In this document: one piece after another, positions 27,271 through 36,018 of the stretch
How positions within the stretch are numbered: the first letter of the stretch is position 1
How the letters are laid out: each line of letters opens with the position of its first letter
Source: JAGOUU01 sp964387745
Lineage (GTDB): Bacteria; Pseudomonadota; Gammaproteobacteria; JAGOUU01
Length of the DNA: 64,000 nucleotides
Direction: 5' to 3'
Assembly (NCBI GenBank): GCA_964387745.1
Contig: CAYLXL010000005.1
Location: 3,071 to 67,070, forward strand
Position numbers and translations under genes: made by a program
Notes under the pieces: model-generated
Seen by the model: the letters and a program-made list of their open reading frames with translations, nothing else
The model's database searches: none
Told to the model about the DNA's origin: nothing

Positions 27271-27937
27271 AGGCTATTGGTCTAGGTGATTGTGGGGCAT
27301 TGCTCGTCGTAAAATAATTTTTTAATGCTATCAATAAACCTAGAGTTATAAAAGCCCCGGGCGGTAATAGCGCTAAAATAAAATGGTAGTTATTAGAAAT
27401 GGGTAAGTTTATAATCCAGTTATTAGCTGTCGAGCCAAATAACAGATTAAAATTAGCAAATAAAGTCCCTTGTCCTATGATTTCTCTTAGACTGCCTAAA
27501 AGAAATAAAACAATAAAAAAGCCTAAACCATTAGCTAGGCCATCAAAAAAAGCTTGTTTAATATTAGTCTTGTAAGCAAATGCTTCAACGCGCGCCAAGA
27601 TAACACAATTAGTAGTAATTAAAGCCAGATACACGCCTAAATTTTTATAAAGCTCATAACTTGCTGCTTGCATGATAATTAATAATAAAGTGACCATAGA
27701 TGCAATAACAAACATAAAGTAGGGAATGCGTAATTGTGTGTCTATATAATTTTTGAGTGCAGCAATAATGGTATTGCTGATCACTAAAACGATAGTTGTA
27801 GCTATGCCTAGAGTTACTGCATTGATAGTATTATTAGAAACTGCCAATAAAGGGCATAAGCCTAGTAATTGCATGAGCGCTGGGTTATTAGTCCAGATGC
27901 CGTTTTTGAGTATTTCAGAATTTGTTAATTCAGCCAT
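27215..27937 (-). CDS. rsxE: Rsx/Rnf electron transport subunit E
   Basis: 240 aa integral membrane protein with six helices. The N-terminal LKNGIWTNNPALMQLLGLCPLL is the family signature (shared with RsxA-like paralogues), and AVEAFAYK-like (ARVEAFAYK) and LGSLREIIGQGTLF confirm it. Part of the Rnf complex, which couples NADH/ferredoxin electron flow to ion transport and in E. coli keeps SoxR reduced. The 3' end overlaps nth by 56 bases. Confidence 0.95.
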   Translation of the reverse strand: MAELTNSEILKNGIWTNNPALMQLLGLCPLLAVSNNTINAVTLGIATTIVLVISNTIIAALKNYIDTQLRIPYFMFVIASMVTLLLIIMQAASYELYKNLGVYLALITTNCVILARVEAFAYKTNIKQAFFDGLANGLGFFIVLFLLGSLREIIGQGTLFANFNLLFGSTANNWIINLPISNNYHFILALLPPGAFITLGLLIALKNYFTTSNAPQSPRPIAYELPATLSSIRKIPKKQS

Positions 27938-27941
27938 AATT

Positions 27942-28586
27942 TTATTTTTGAGCTCGATTGTCTAAACTGTCTAAATTATCTAGTATTTCAGGATGATCTT
28001 TAAATAATAATAAGCTCTTGAGAGTGGCCTCAGTCACAGCGCGTGAAGTTATAGTCGCGCCAGTTACGCTGTCGAACAGATTATTTTTATTGTCTTTTTT
28101 TAAACCCCAAAATGTGGTTAGAAATTTGTTTTTAAATTGATCAAGCCAAGAGCTTTTGCTATCTTCAATAAAGTCGCCTAGCCCGGGCGTTTCTTGATGA
28201 TGGATTGTTTTTATTTGTAAAATAGAGTGCTGGTTGTTTTGTCTAACTATGTTAATAGCCACTAGTAAATCTATATTGCCATTGTAACCATTAGGTGCAG
28301 TGACTCCCAGAATAACAGCATTTAATCTATTATTAAACTTGGCAAAATACATTGGTGTAGGTTTGTTTTTACCTAAGTAATCTAAATACTTTTTATCAGA
28401 GATCTGGATGGTAGACTCTATTAGATTATTATTATAATTTATATTTTGTAATAGGCTTGTTAACTGCTGGTTATAATAAGTTTTTTCAGCATGCTCAATG
28501 TTTTTTTGTGTTAAATATTTTATAGAGCTTAAAATAGTAAGTAATATTATAGAAAGACCAATAGCTTTAGTTAAAATTTTGTTCAT
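27942..28586 (-). CDS. rsxG: Rsx/Rnf electron transport subunit G (FMN-binding)
   Basis: 214 aa with one N-terminal transmembrane helix and a periplasmic FMN-binding domain. The covalent flavin site SVTGATITS lies near residue 180, and the conserved ETPGLGD (~130) is present. Periplasmic flavoprotein subunit of the Rnf complex. It overlaps rsxD by 4 bases (ATGA) and ends 4 bases before rsxE. Confidence 0.95.
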   Translation of the reverse strand: MNKILTKAIGLSIILLTILSSIKYLTQKNIEHAEKTYYNQQLTSLLQNINYNNNLIESTIQISDKKYLDYLGKNKPTPMYFAKFNNRLNAVILGVTAPNGYNGNIDLLVAINIVRQNNQHSILQIKTIHHQETPGLGDFIEDSKSSWLDQFKNKFLTTFWGLKKDNKNNLFDSVTGATITSRAVTEATLKSLLLFKDHPEILDNLDSLDNRAQK

Positions 28587-29491
28587 GACCGCATGCCAAA
28601 AGCAGGTTTAATCGTAAGTTTATTGATTAAGGGTACCCAAGTGTTCATAAAGATAACAGCAAAAGCAACTCCATCGGGATAGCCACAATAATTTCTAATA
28701 AGCAAACAAAAGCATCCGGCTAAAAAACTGTAAATCCAGCGGCCGCTTGGAGTTGTCGCTGCAGTTACGGGATCTGTAATAATAAAAAAGGCACCCAGCA
28801 TAGAGCCACCAAGGAATAATTCTTGTAATGGATTATAAAACGTATTATCAAACAATAAAGAAATGAAACTTGTGGAAGTTATACCTAGAATAAATCCAAC
28901 AGGTAAAGCAAGTGGTATCAATTTTTTAAATAATAAATATAAGCCTCCAATTAACCAGCCTAGGTTAACTGAATAATAAGCAAGTAAATAAGATGATCCG
29001 AGGGCGTGATTAGATGTAAATGCTGGATCCAAAGGCGTAGGTTCGCTGATTGCATCAGCGTTAGATAAGCTATCAAAATTAAGATTGTGGACAAGCGGCC
29101 AATTTGTAAAATCTTGCGGAAAGGCTATAAGCAATACAATAAAGCCTATCATGGCAGGATTAAAAATATTGTGTCCAAGCCCACCATATAAGTGTTTGGC
29201 AACAATAATAGCAAAAACTAAGCCAATAAAGATTTTAAAAACACCTATATGGGGAGGCAGGCATATCGCTAGTAAAATAGCTGTTACTAATGCGCTATTA
29301 TCTTGTAAGGCGAATAAAATATTTTTTTGGCGTACTTTTAAACAAAACGCTTCTAAACCGATAGCAAATAAAATAGCTACTATAATATTACTCAAAATAC
29401 TTAGTCCAAATAAATAGCTTAATATTAAGATTCCCGGCAATAAAGCAAGAAGTACTTGTAGCATTATTTGTGAAGTTTTAGTTTGTATCAT
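28583..29491 (-). CDS. rsxD: Rsx/Rnf electron transport subunit D
   Basis: 302 aa, about nine transmembrane helices. GGLGHNIFNPAMIG and the flavin attachment region TDPVTAATTPSGRW are characteristic. It is shorter than the ~350 residues usual for the subunit, but both ends look intact. It carries covalent FMN in the Rnf complex. It is coupled by overlap to rsxG and starts 29 bases after rsxC. Confidence 0.94.
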   Translation of the reverse strand: MIQTKTSQIMLQVLLALLPGILILSYLFGLSILSNIIVAILFAIGLEAFCLKVRQKNILFALQDNSALVTAILLAICLPPHIGVFKIFIGLVFAIIVAKHLYGGLGHNIFNPAMIGFIVLLIAFPQDFTNWPLVHNLNFDSLSNADAISEPTPLDPAFTSNHALGSSYLLAYYSVNLGWLIGGLYLLFKKLIPLALPVGFILGITSTSFISLLFDNTFYNPLQELFLGGSMLGAFFIITDPVTAATTPSGRWIYSFLAGCFCLLIRNYCGYPDGVAFAVIFMNTWVPLINKLTIKPAFGMRS

Positions 29492-29520
29492 ATGGCTTTT
29501 AGTTTGACTAGTTCGTTTAA

Positions 29521-31035
29521 TTAGTTGTCTTTATTTTTCTTCTTGTTTTTCGCCAAATTTAAAGCTGACTGTAATAAAGATTGTGTGTTAATCTTTTTTG
29601 CTAATTTGTCTGCTTGCGTAATCTTTTCCTGTTGTCGTTTTGTTGCGTGTTCAAAATGAACTTTGGCTGACTCAGCCTTAGTTTTTATATGTTTATTATA
29701 TTTAATCTCAGTCTTTAGGTTTTTAAAAACAGCAGTAAGTGGTATGTTACTTGGACAAACACTGTCACACAGGCTACATTCTATACAGCTGGATATATAA
29801 TACTTATCTAATATATCATGATTATTATCTTGAGTGATCTTTTGACCATACCAAAATAATTGCTGGGGTAATAAATTCATTGGGCACACTTGCTCACAAA
29901 ATCCGCATTTGATACAAGCGCTATAAGCTTTAGTTTTTGACTGTTGGTTAATGTGATTAATACTTATTGCTTGTGTTGTTTTTTCTATTGAGATACTGTC
30001 TAAAAAGTCTACGTTTGCCATATGGATAGTATTTTGAGCGTTATATAATATATAACCCATATAGTCGCCGCCAATTCGTATACTTAAATTTTGCTGCCAC
30101 TTATCAATATTAAAAGCTTGTAATATAAGACCAAGCGGAGTTCCGATAGGTACTAAATAATTGCCTGGTTTATTAACTAAAGTTCCATTAATGGTCACAA
30201 TACGATTAATCACTGGTTGCTGATGATTAATCGCTTGTTCAATACTAAAAACTGTAGCTATATTCAAACAAATAATACCATGCTCAGAGCTATGTTTTTT
30301 TGCTGATAGCTCTTGTTTGGTTATCATCTTAATTAAAGTTTTGCTGTACCCGTTAGGGTAGCCGCCGTCTAAAACGTTTATAAAAATATTATTAGATATA
30401 TTATTTTTTTGATAATTTTGTAAACTATTTTTTAATAGCTCGATAGATTCTGTATAATCTTGTTTAATAGCAATAATTATTTTTTTTGGGTTAACTAGTT
30501 TATTTAATATATTAAGCCCGTCAATAATATTATTACTATATTCGGCAATCAGGCTATTATCAACATTGATCGGTGATTCGCACTCCATGGCGTTAATTAT
30601 AATAGTCTCAATGTTTGGTGTTTGTAATTTTTTATGGGTAGGGAACCCGGCGCCACCAAGACCAATGATGCCGTAATTGGCGAGCATTGAAGTAAATTGT
30701 TCGTCACTCGATAAATCTGGGTTGTGGTTTTTTTCTAAGGTGTCTATTGACGAGTCACTTTCAATTTCAATACCCAGTACTTTAGTAATTTTATTCAGAT
30801 CGCCTAGAGATTGTAGCGTAGGAAAATAATCTATCCTGGTAACAAGACCATCAATAGGTGAGTGCAATGCGACGCTATAATCATTATCAGGTAGAACTTT
30901 AGTTAAAGCTTGGTTTTTATAAACACGATCTCCTGGTGTAACTAATAAATCCCCCATCTGGGTATAATTAGCATCCAGTGACAAAATAACTTTGTTGACA
31001 CTGCATGGTAAATTTTTTAATTCGGAGTTTATCAT
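29521..31035 (-). CDS. rsxC: Rsx/Rnf electron transport subunit C
   Basis: 504 aa from the ATG at 31035, one base after the rsxB stop; an in-frame ATG at 31074 would overlap rsxB and add 13 residues that look unlike the family. It contains a GLGGAGFPTHKK flavin/NADH-domain motif and two C-x2-C-x2-C-x3-C [4Fe-4S] sites (CIKCGFCEQVCP, CIECSLCDSVCP). The usual N-terminal GG.HP strand of RsxC seems missing, so the protein begins near the biotin-lipoyl-like segment. The long alanine-rich C-terminal repeat of E. coli RsxC is absent. Role: NADH-side subunit. Confidence 0.92.
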   Translation of the reverse strand: MINSELKNLPCSVNKVILSLDANYTQMGDLLVTPGDRVYKNQALTKVLPDNDYSVALHSPIDGLVTRIDYFPTLQSLGDLNKITKVLGIEIESDSSIDTLEKNHNPDLSSDEQFTSMLANYGIIGLGGAGFPTHKKLQTPNIETIIINAMECESPINVDNSLIAEYSNNIIDGLNILNKLVNPKKIIIAIKQDYTESIELLKNSLQNYQKNNISNNIFINVLDGGYPNGYSKTLIKMITKQELSAKKHSSEHGIICLNIATVFSIEQAINHQQPVINRIVTINGTLVNKPGNYLVPIGTPLGLILQAFNIDKWQQNLSIRIGGDYMGYILYNAQNTIHMANVDFLDSISIEKTTQAISINHINQQSKTKAYSACIKCGFCEQVCPMNLLPQQLFWYGQKITQDNNHDILDKYYISSCIECSLCDSVCPSNIPLTAVFKNLKTEIKYNKHIKTKAESAKVHFEHATKRQQEKITQADKLAKKINTQSLLQSALNLAKNKKKNKDN

Positions 31036-31036
31036 G

Positions 31037-31567
31037 TTATTTATAAGAATATTTAACAGGCACCGGTCGTTCAACCATACTTATGCAGTTCATCGGGCAA
31101 GGTGGAATACAGAGATCACAACCGGTACATTGATCAGTAATTACAGTATGCATTAATTTATTGGCACCTACGATAGCATCAACTGGGCAGGCTTTAATAC
31201 ACAGTAAACAGCCTATGCATTCAGCTTCGTTAATTTTGGCAACTTTTGGTGTATTATTAGCGATAGGCAAGTCTTCAGCTAAAGCTTTATTAGGTAAATT
31301 CAACAGTTCTGCTAAGTTATCTATAGTTTGTTGCCCGCCTGGTGGGCAGCGGTTAATATCTGCCTCGTTTTTACTGATTGCAGTTGCATACGGCTTACAA
31401 CCAGGGTAGCCACACTGTGCGCATTGAGTCTGCGGCAACAGATTATTGATTTTTTCTATTATTGGGTCGTCAGAGCTTTTGAAGTTTTTCTGAATTAATA
31501 GAATCAAATAGCTAACCAAGCTGATTAGGCACAATATGATTAATAAGGGGACTGCTTGGCTGAACAT
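31037..31567 (-). CDS. rsxB: Rsx/Rnf electron transport subunit B (Fe-S)
   Basis: 176 aa. One N-terminal membrane helix is followed by a cluster motif (CAQCGYPGC ... CPPGG) and two ferredoxin-type [4Fe-4S] sites (CIGCLLCIKACP, CTGCDLCIPPCP). It is the first gene of the rsxBCDGE run on the minus strand. rsxA, normally immediately upstream, is ~2.2 kb away beyond a plus-strand insertion. Confidence 0.95.
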   Translation of the reverse strand: MFSQAVPLLIILCLISLVSYLILLIQKNFKSSDDPIIEKINNLLPQTQCAQCGYPGCKPYATAISKNEADINRCPPGGQQTIDNLAELLNLPNKALAEDLPIANNTPKVAKINEAECIGCLLCIKACPVDAIVGANKLMHTVITDQCTGCDLCIPPCPMNCISMVERPVPVKYSYK

Positions 31568-31594
31568 ATAATTATCTAAAACATACTTTGGGCT

Positions 31595-31623
31595 ATTGTA
31601 CCTATTTTTTTAAAATAACTGAA
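31595..31623 (-). promoter_or_regulatory. candidate rsxB promoter
   Basis: On the minus strand TTCAGT (31623-31618) and TACAAT (31600-31595) are separated by 17 bases and lie ~30-55 bases upstream of the rsxB ATG. A new promoter would be needed here because rsxA and its promoter have been separated from rsxB. Pattern match only. Confidence 0.35.
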
Positions 31624-31709
31624 TATTTTCTCTAATATCAAATAATACTCTCGTATATATCAATAGATTGCGTTATTATTGTAAACTCTAAAGTTTAAAA
31701 GGGGGTTGA

Positions 31710-31731
31710 TATATCCCAAAACTAGGATATA
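31710..31731. promoter_or_regulatory. inverted repeat over the toxin-antitoxin start region
   Basis: TATATCC (31710-31716) and GGATATA (31725-31731) form a 7-bp inverted repeat with an 8-base spacer, covering AGGAT (likely ribosome site) and a TATAAT (31728-31733) just before the toxin ATG at 31738. HigA-type antitoxins repress their own operon at such palindromes, so this is a plausible operator. Confidence 0.4.
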
Positions 31732-31737
31732 ATAAAT

Positions 31738-32091
31738 ATGAGCAAGTTAAAAAATTTAATTTGGTTGGGGGATTCCCTTAAAAATATAAGAGAGTTCCCA
31801 GAGGAAGTGAAAAAAGAAATAGGTTATGCTTTGTACCTAATTCAAAATGGAAAAACGCCTCCCAGCGTAAAGCCATTTAAAGGCGTGAAGCTATTATCTA
31901 TGGAAATAGTAACAAACTTTAATAAAGGTACGTATAGAACAGTCTATAGTATCAAAATAGATGAGGTTGTTTATATTTTGCATTGCTTTCAAAAGAAATC
32001 TAAATCAGGGATAAAAACACCCAAAGAAGATGTAGAGTTAATAAAGAAAAGAATACAAGATGCTATACAATTATCAAGATCAAGCCAATAG
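31738..32091 (+). CDS. RelE/HigB-type toxin (Gp49-like family)
   Basis: 117 aa. The WLGDSLKNIREFPEEVKKEIGY start, the GTYRTVYSI strand and the YILHCFQKKSKSGIKTP segment with conserved Phe, Lys and Lys are typical of phage-derived Gp49-like HigB toxins, which cleave mRNA on the ribosome. The antitoxin gene follows 10 bases downstream, toxin first as in HigBA modules. It is part of a plus-strand insertion within the minus-strand rsx cluster. Confidence 0.87.
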   Translation: MSKLKNLIWLGDSLKNIREFPEEVKKEIGYALYLIQNGKTPPSVKPFKGVKLLSMEIVTNFNKGTYRTVYSIKIDEVVYILHCFQKKSKSGIKTPKEDVELIKKRIQDAIQLSRSSQ

Positions 32092-32101
32092 GGAGCAAGA
32101 G

Positions 32102-32452
32102 ATGAAAAATGCAAAGATTGAGTACACCAAAAGTACCGGGAATATTTTTGAGGATCTTGGTTTTTCTGATAGTAAAGAAAGACTCGCTAAATCTCAGTTA
32201 GCGATGAAAATTAATGATCTTATAGAAAAAAGAGATCTTACTCAAAAACAAAGTGCTGACATACTTCATGTCAATCAGCCTAAAATTTCAGCATTAATTA
32301 ATGGGCGTTTAGATGGCTTTTCGATAGAGAGGCTTATGTATTTTCTTAACCTGCTTAATCAAGATGTGGAAATTGTAGTGAAACCAAGTAAAAGGTCGAC
32401 ACGCGGTCGGATCACCGTTTGTGTAGTCGATAAGAAAAAAGCAGCAGGCTAA
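32102..32452 (+). CDS. XRE-family antitoxin (HigA-like)
   Basis: 116 aa from ATG 32102 (GGGAGCAAGAG upstream); an ATG at 32060 overlaps the toxin gene and is less likely. Residues ~15-95 match the HTH family typical of HigBA antitoxins: NIFEDLGF, LTQKQSADILHVNQPKISALINGR (helix-turn-helix), then DGFSIERLMYFLNLL and a beta-strand VEIVVKP. The C-terminal tail is basic. It neutralises the upstream toxin and probably represses the operon. Confidence 0.88.
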   Translation: MKNAKIEYTKSTGNIFEDLGFSDSKERLAKSQLAMKINDLIEKRDLTQKQSADILHVNQPKISALINGRLDGFSIERLMYFLNLLNQDVEIVVKPSKRSTRGRITVCVVDKKKAAG

Positions 32453-32472
32453 AATAGCAGCTGATATTGCTA

Positions 32473-32520
32473 GTTTCCTATTTGTTCTCTAAAATAAAAA
32501 ATAAAGAACAAAAAGGAAAC
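32473..32520 (+). promoter_or_regulatory. hairpin covering the ribosome site of the Y-family polymerase gene
   Basis: GTTTCCTATTTGTTCT (32473-32488) pairs with AGAACAAAAAGGAAAC (32505-32520), 15 of 16 positions, with a 16-base AT-rich loop. The 3' arm contains AAGGAA, the only good ribosome-binding site for the GTG start at 32526. As RNA this would hide the site; as DNA it could be an operator. Confidence 0.5.
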
Positions 32521-32525
32521 ATCAG

Positions 32526-33767
32526 GTGAGCAAATATTGGCAGCGCGCTATTATGCTAGTCGACTTAAATGCTTTTTTTGCTAGCATAGAGCAATTAGAT
32601 TTTCCGGAGTTGAGGGGTAAACCGGTTGGCGTGATCAATGGAGAAAAAGGGACATGTTTTATTACTTGTTCTTATGAAGCTAGAAGGATGGGTGTGCATA
32701 CCGGTATGCGATTACGTGAAGCACAAAAACTTTGTCCTGATATCATTGCCAGACCCTCTCGTCCCCATCGTTATGCACAAATGTCAGAAAAAATTATGAC
32801 AGCACTGTCTGCTATTACACCAGATATGGAGGTTGTTTCAGTAGATGAAGCTTTTTTAGACGTCACGCACTGTCAAAGACTACATGGCAGTCCACTTACC
32901 ATGGCTAAAATGGCTAAACAAATAGTTTATGATGCGACCGGTGGTTTGCTTTGTAGCGTCGGAGTAAGTGGCGATAAAACAACTGCTAAGTATGCAGCAG
33001 GTTTAAAAAAGCCCAATGGTCTGACTATTATTCACCCTTCGCGTTCAAGAGACGTACTAGCTAAAGTTCCAGTGACGGATCTTTGTGGCATAGCGCAAGG
33101 AATTGGTAATTTTTTAGCCAAACATGGAGTAGTCTTATGTGGTGATATGATAAAAATTCCTAAATCAGTCTTAACCAAACGTTTTGGCCCATGGGGTGAT
33201 CGTATCTGGTATATGGCACAAGGATTAGATCCTTTGCCAGTCAAACAGCATGATGCACCACCAAAGTCAGTCGGGCATGGTAAAGTGTTACCACCGCAAA
33301 CCAAAGATAAAGCAACGTTATTAATTTATTTTCGACATATGGCAGAAAAAGTAGGGAGAAGATTACGCAGAAATCATTTAGAAGCTAAAAAATATTATAT
33401 TGGCATTAAAATTACAGATAATTATGAGTTTTACTCTATAGCAGATAAGTTTAATTTAGCGCGTGCCGGTAATGATGGTTCGGAAATATATAAACTCTGT
33501 GAGTTTTTCTTAGCAAACTATTGGGCAGGGCAGGGAGTGTCGCATGTGCAAATTACGGCATTAGATCCCAGTCCTATCAATATACAAGAAGATTTATTTA
33601 CTCATGTTGATGCTAAAAAACAAAATCTTAACCAGGTAATTGATAAGATTAATAGACGTTATGGTGAGTTTGTAGTATTGCCTGCGACGTTATTAGATCG
33701 TAGTGAAATGCCAAATGTTATTGCTTTCAATTGGAATCCTAAAGGTATTAGAAATTCAATTGTTTAA
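32526..33767 (+). CDS. Y-family DNA polymerase (DinB/Pol IV-like)
   Basis: 413 aa from a GTG start. The catalytic acidic residues sit in MLVDLNAFFASIEQ (N-terminus) and VSVDEAFLDVT (~105-115); YEARRMGVHTGM and the helix-hairpin-helix-like LCGIAQGIGNFLAKHGV follow, then a little-finger domain. It copies damaged DNA with low fidelity. No umuD-like partner is nearby, and the C-terminus shows no obvious beta-clamp motif except near the last 30 residues. It sits on the plus strand between rsxA and rsxB, downstream of the toxin-antitoxin pair, and ends tail-to-tail with rsxA. Confidence 0.9.
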   Translation: MSKYWQRAIMLVDLNAFFASIEQLDFPELRGKPVGVINGEKGTCFITCSYEARRMGVHTGMRLREAQKLCPDIIARPSRPHRYAQMSEKIMTALSAITPDMEVVSVDEAFLDVTHCQRLHGSPLTMAKMAKQIVYDATGGLLCSVGVSGDKTTAKYAAGLKKPNGLTIIHPSRSRDVLAKVPVTDLCGIAQGIGNFLAKHGVVLCGDMIKIPKSVLTKRFGPWGDRIWYMAQGLDPLPVKQHDAPPKSVGHGKVLPPQTKDKATLLIYFRHMAEKVGRRLRRNHLEAKKYYIGIKITDNYEFYSIADKFNLARAGNDGSEIYKLCEFFLANYWAGQGVSHVQITALDPSPINIQEDLFTHVDAKKQNLNQVIDKINRRYGEFVVLPATLLDRSEMPNVIAFNWNPKGIRNSIV

Positions 33768-34342
33768 ATTCTAAACCCACTAAATCCCATAAAACCTAAA
33801 GCAATCAATCCCATAGTAATCATCGCAATGCTGCTACCTTGAAAGTTTTTTGGAATATCTGCTACTTGTAGTTGTTCGCGAATAGCGCTAAAAGCTATGA
33901 GAACTAAAGTAAAGCCACTGGCTGCCCCAAGGCCGTAAACTATAGTCTCGGTTAAATTATGCTGCTCACGGATATTAAATAATGCGACGCCTAATACAGA
34001 GCAATTAGTGGTTATTAATGGTAAAAATATACCTAAGTTGCGTTGTAATAAAGGGCTTTTAGCTTTAATAATAATTTCAGCAATCTGTACAATAGCGGCG
34101 ATCACAAAAATAAAGGTGATTACATCAAGCCACTGTAAACTAAACGGCTCAAGAATAGTAAAATATATCAAGTAACTTATAATACAGCTAATAGTCAAAA
34201 CAAAAAAAGTAGCAAGCCCTAAACCTAAAGCTGAACGAAATTGTTTAGAAACACCAAAGACAGGGCATAATCCTAAAAATTTTGCTAAAACAAAATTATT
34301 AATAAAAATGCTATTAATAAATAATAGAATTAATTGCTTCAT
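33764..34342 (-). CDS. rsxA: Rsx/Rnf electron transport subunit A
   Basis: 192 aa with six membrane helices. The signatures FINSIFINNFVLAKFLGLCPVFGVSK-type N-terminus and LGVALFNI with GLGAASGFTLVL are those of RsxA/RnfA. It is detached from rsxBCDGE by the inserted plus-strand genes. The preceding AsmA-like gene overlaps its start by 4 bases (ATGA), giving a new two-gene unit. Confidence 0.95.
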   Translation of the reverse strand: MKQLILLFINSIFINNFVLAKFLGLCPVFGVSKQFRSALGLGLATFFVLTISCIISYLIYFTILEPFSLQWLDVITFIFVIAAIVQIAEIIIKAKSPLLQRNLGIFLPLITTNCSVLGVALFNIREQHNLTETIVYGLGAASGFTLVLIAFSAIREQLQVADIPKNFQGSSIAMITMGLIALGFMGFSGFRI

Positions 34343-35076
34343 TGTTTTGTTATTTTATCGAGCTTATCTACGAGCTGTAAGCTGCCAGCTAATAAAGCAT
34401 CACCATAATGTAATGGTTGTTTTACATCATTAAATTTAAGAACGATGTTATCAGAAGTGTATGTTTTTATAAGAGAGCCATTGTTGTGAATATTGATAGT
34501 TGGTTTTTCAAAAATAACGTCTCCGAGCAGAAACTTTGTGCCATTATAATTTAAAGGCGTGGATGCTTGTTTAGCAGAAGTAAGAATACTCAATGGCGAA
34601 AAGCTAGGCCCTGGCGATAATTTGAGGATCAAGTTATCTAATGTTTTGTGAAGATTAGTTGCTTTATGAGCATTGACTTCATAGTTGATAACTGACTTTT
34701 TTATAATAATAGATGTGATAGCAATTAAAGGGATTTTAGGATCAGAGCTATAAGCTATGTTAATTTTTATTTCTGGGGAATAAAATACAAATTTGCTATT
34801 AAAGCCAGTAGGGTTATTGATAGTTAGATCAAAAATATTATTACTATCGCCATATACACTAGTGACAACATGATCGATAGAGACCCCTTGGTTAATAAGC
34901 GAGTTGTTAGTGCTGACAAAGAGCTTCTTAGCATTGTTCTGTATGGTAGAAATAGTAGACCGTGAGTATGCGTACATAAGTATGTAAACAATAACAAACC
35001 CAATTAAAATTTTTTTAAGAATAGGGTGTTTTGATTTCTTAACAGTGGTTGTTTCAGTTGTTTCGTTCTGAGTCAT
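34339..35076 (-). CDS. membrane-anchored AsmA-like protein, unknown role
   Basis: 245 aa. A short cytoplasmic basic/Thr-rich start is followed by one transmembrane helix (~22-40) and a periplasmic beta-rich domain with alternating hydrophobic strands (e.g. SSIIIKKSVINYEVN, GDVIFEKPTINI). The layout resembles AsmA/DUF748-like proteins, which act in envelope lipid transport or outer-membrane biogenesis, but I cannot assign a named member. Coupled to rsxA by a 4-base overlap. Divergent from dcd. Confidence 0.65.
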   Translation of the reverse strand: MTQNETTETTTVKKSKHPILKKILIGFVIVYILMYAYSRSTISTIQNNAKKLFVSTNNSLINQGVSIDHVVTSVYGDSNNIFDLTINNPTGFNSKFVFYSPEIKINIAYSSDPKIPLIAITSIIIKKSVINYEVNAHKATNLHKTLDNLILKLSPGPSFSPLSILTSAKQASTPLNYNGTKFLLGDVIFEKPTINIHNNGSLIKTYTSDNIVLKFNDVKQPLHYGDALLAGSLQLVDKLDKITKQ

Positions 35077-35179
35077 AATTACTATTAACCATATTTATCT
35101 CTTGCTATTATTATACAATAATATAGCATGCATGAAATTGAAATATATTTTAAAATTATAATATTTTAGTGGGGAGAAT

Positions 35180-35746
35180 ATGTCGATAAAGTCTGATAAG
35201 TGGATTAGAAGAATGGCTGAACATGGGATGATTTCACCTTTTGAGCCAGGCCAGGTTCGTCAGAATGATGCAAAGGGCAAGATTATTTCCTATGGGACAT
35301 CAAGTTATGGCTATGATGTGCGTTGTGCTAATGAATTCAAAATATTTACTAATATAAACTCGGCTGTTGTTGATCCAAAAAAGTTTGATGCTACCAGTTT
35401 TGTCGATGTATGCTCTGATGTATGTATTATTCCACCTAATTCTTTTGCTTTGGCTCGAACTGTAGAGTACTTCCGCATTCCTAGGAATGTTTTAACGATT
35501 TGTTTAGGTAAGTCTACTTATGCACGTTGTGGCATAATAGTTAATGTAACGCCTCTTGAACCAGAGTGGGAAGGACACGTAACTCTAGAGTTTTCTAACA
35601 CCACGCCGTTGCCAGCTAAAATTTATGCTAATGAGGGTGTAGCCCAAATGTTATTTCTAGAATCTGATGAAGTCTGTGATGTCTCTTATGCTGATCGTAA
35701 CGGTAAGTATCAAGGGCAACGTGGCGTTACTTTGCCATTGGCTTAA
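35180..35746 (+). CDS. dcd: dCTP deaminase
   Basis: 188 aa, the usual length. The ATG is preceded by GGGGAG. The signature GKSTYARCGIIVNVTPLEP (~residues 110-128) carries the substrate-binding Arg/Ser and is followed by EWEGHVTLEFSNTTPLP with catalytic Glu and YANEGVAQMLFLE. It deaminates dCTP to dUTP for thymidylate synthesis. No operon partner; structured DNA follows. Confidence 0.96.
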   Translation: MSIKSDKWIRRMAEHGMISPFEPGQVRQNDAKGKIISYGTSSYGYDVRCANEFKIFTNINSAVVDPKKFDATSFVDVCSDVCIIPPNSFALARTVEYFRIPRNVLTICLGKSTYARCGIIVNVTPLEPEWEGHVTLEFSNTTPLPAKIYANEGVAQMLFLESDEVCDVSYADRNGKYQGQRGVTLPLA

Positions 35747-35758
35747 TTAAGTGAGTCT

Positions 35759-35857
35759 GGGGCTCATCAAAGCCCCTTGACGGGTATTTAGTTACATACT
35801 TTTCTTCCCCTTTAGGGGAAGTGGTTGATGTCAACGTTGCACCAACTAAACATCCCG
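35759..35857 (+). terminator. hairpins downstream of dcd: terminator-like stem plus nested palindrome
   Basis: First, GGGGCT (35759-35764)/AGCCCC (35771-35776) with a 6-base loop, 12 bases after the dcd stop, but without a long T run. Second, a larger structure: CGGGTATTTAGTT (35781-35793) pairs with AACTAAACATCCCG (35844-35857) and encloses a 7-bp hairpin CTTCCCC-TTTA-GGGGAAG (35804-35821). The rest up to 36018 is AT-rich with no gene. Confidence 0.45.
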
Positions 35858-36018
35858 ACCCAGCCTGATTTCTTCTTATAATATTATCTTACAAGCCCCC
35901 ATAAAAAAATATTATAAGCCAGATTAAATTATATCTATCACTCAAATTAATTTGAATTCTAACTGTCTTCATTTATACTTAAATTAATAATCTTACTTAC
36001 TAAGATTTGGAGACAGTC

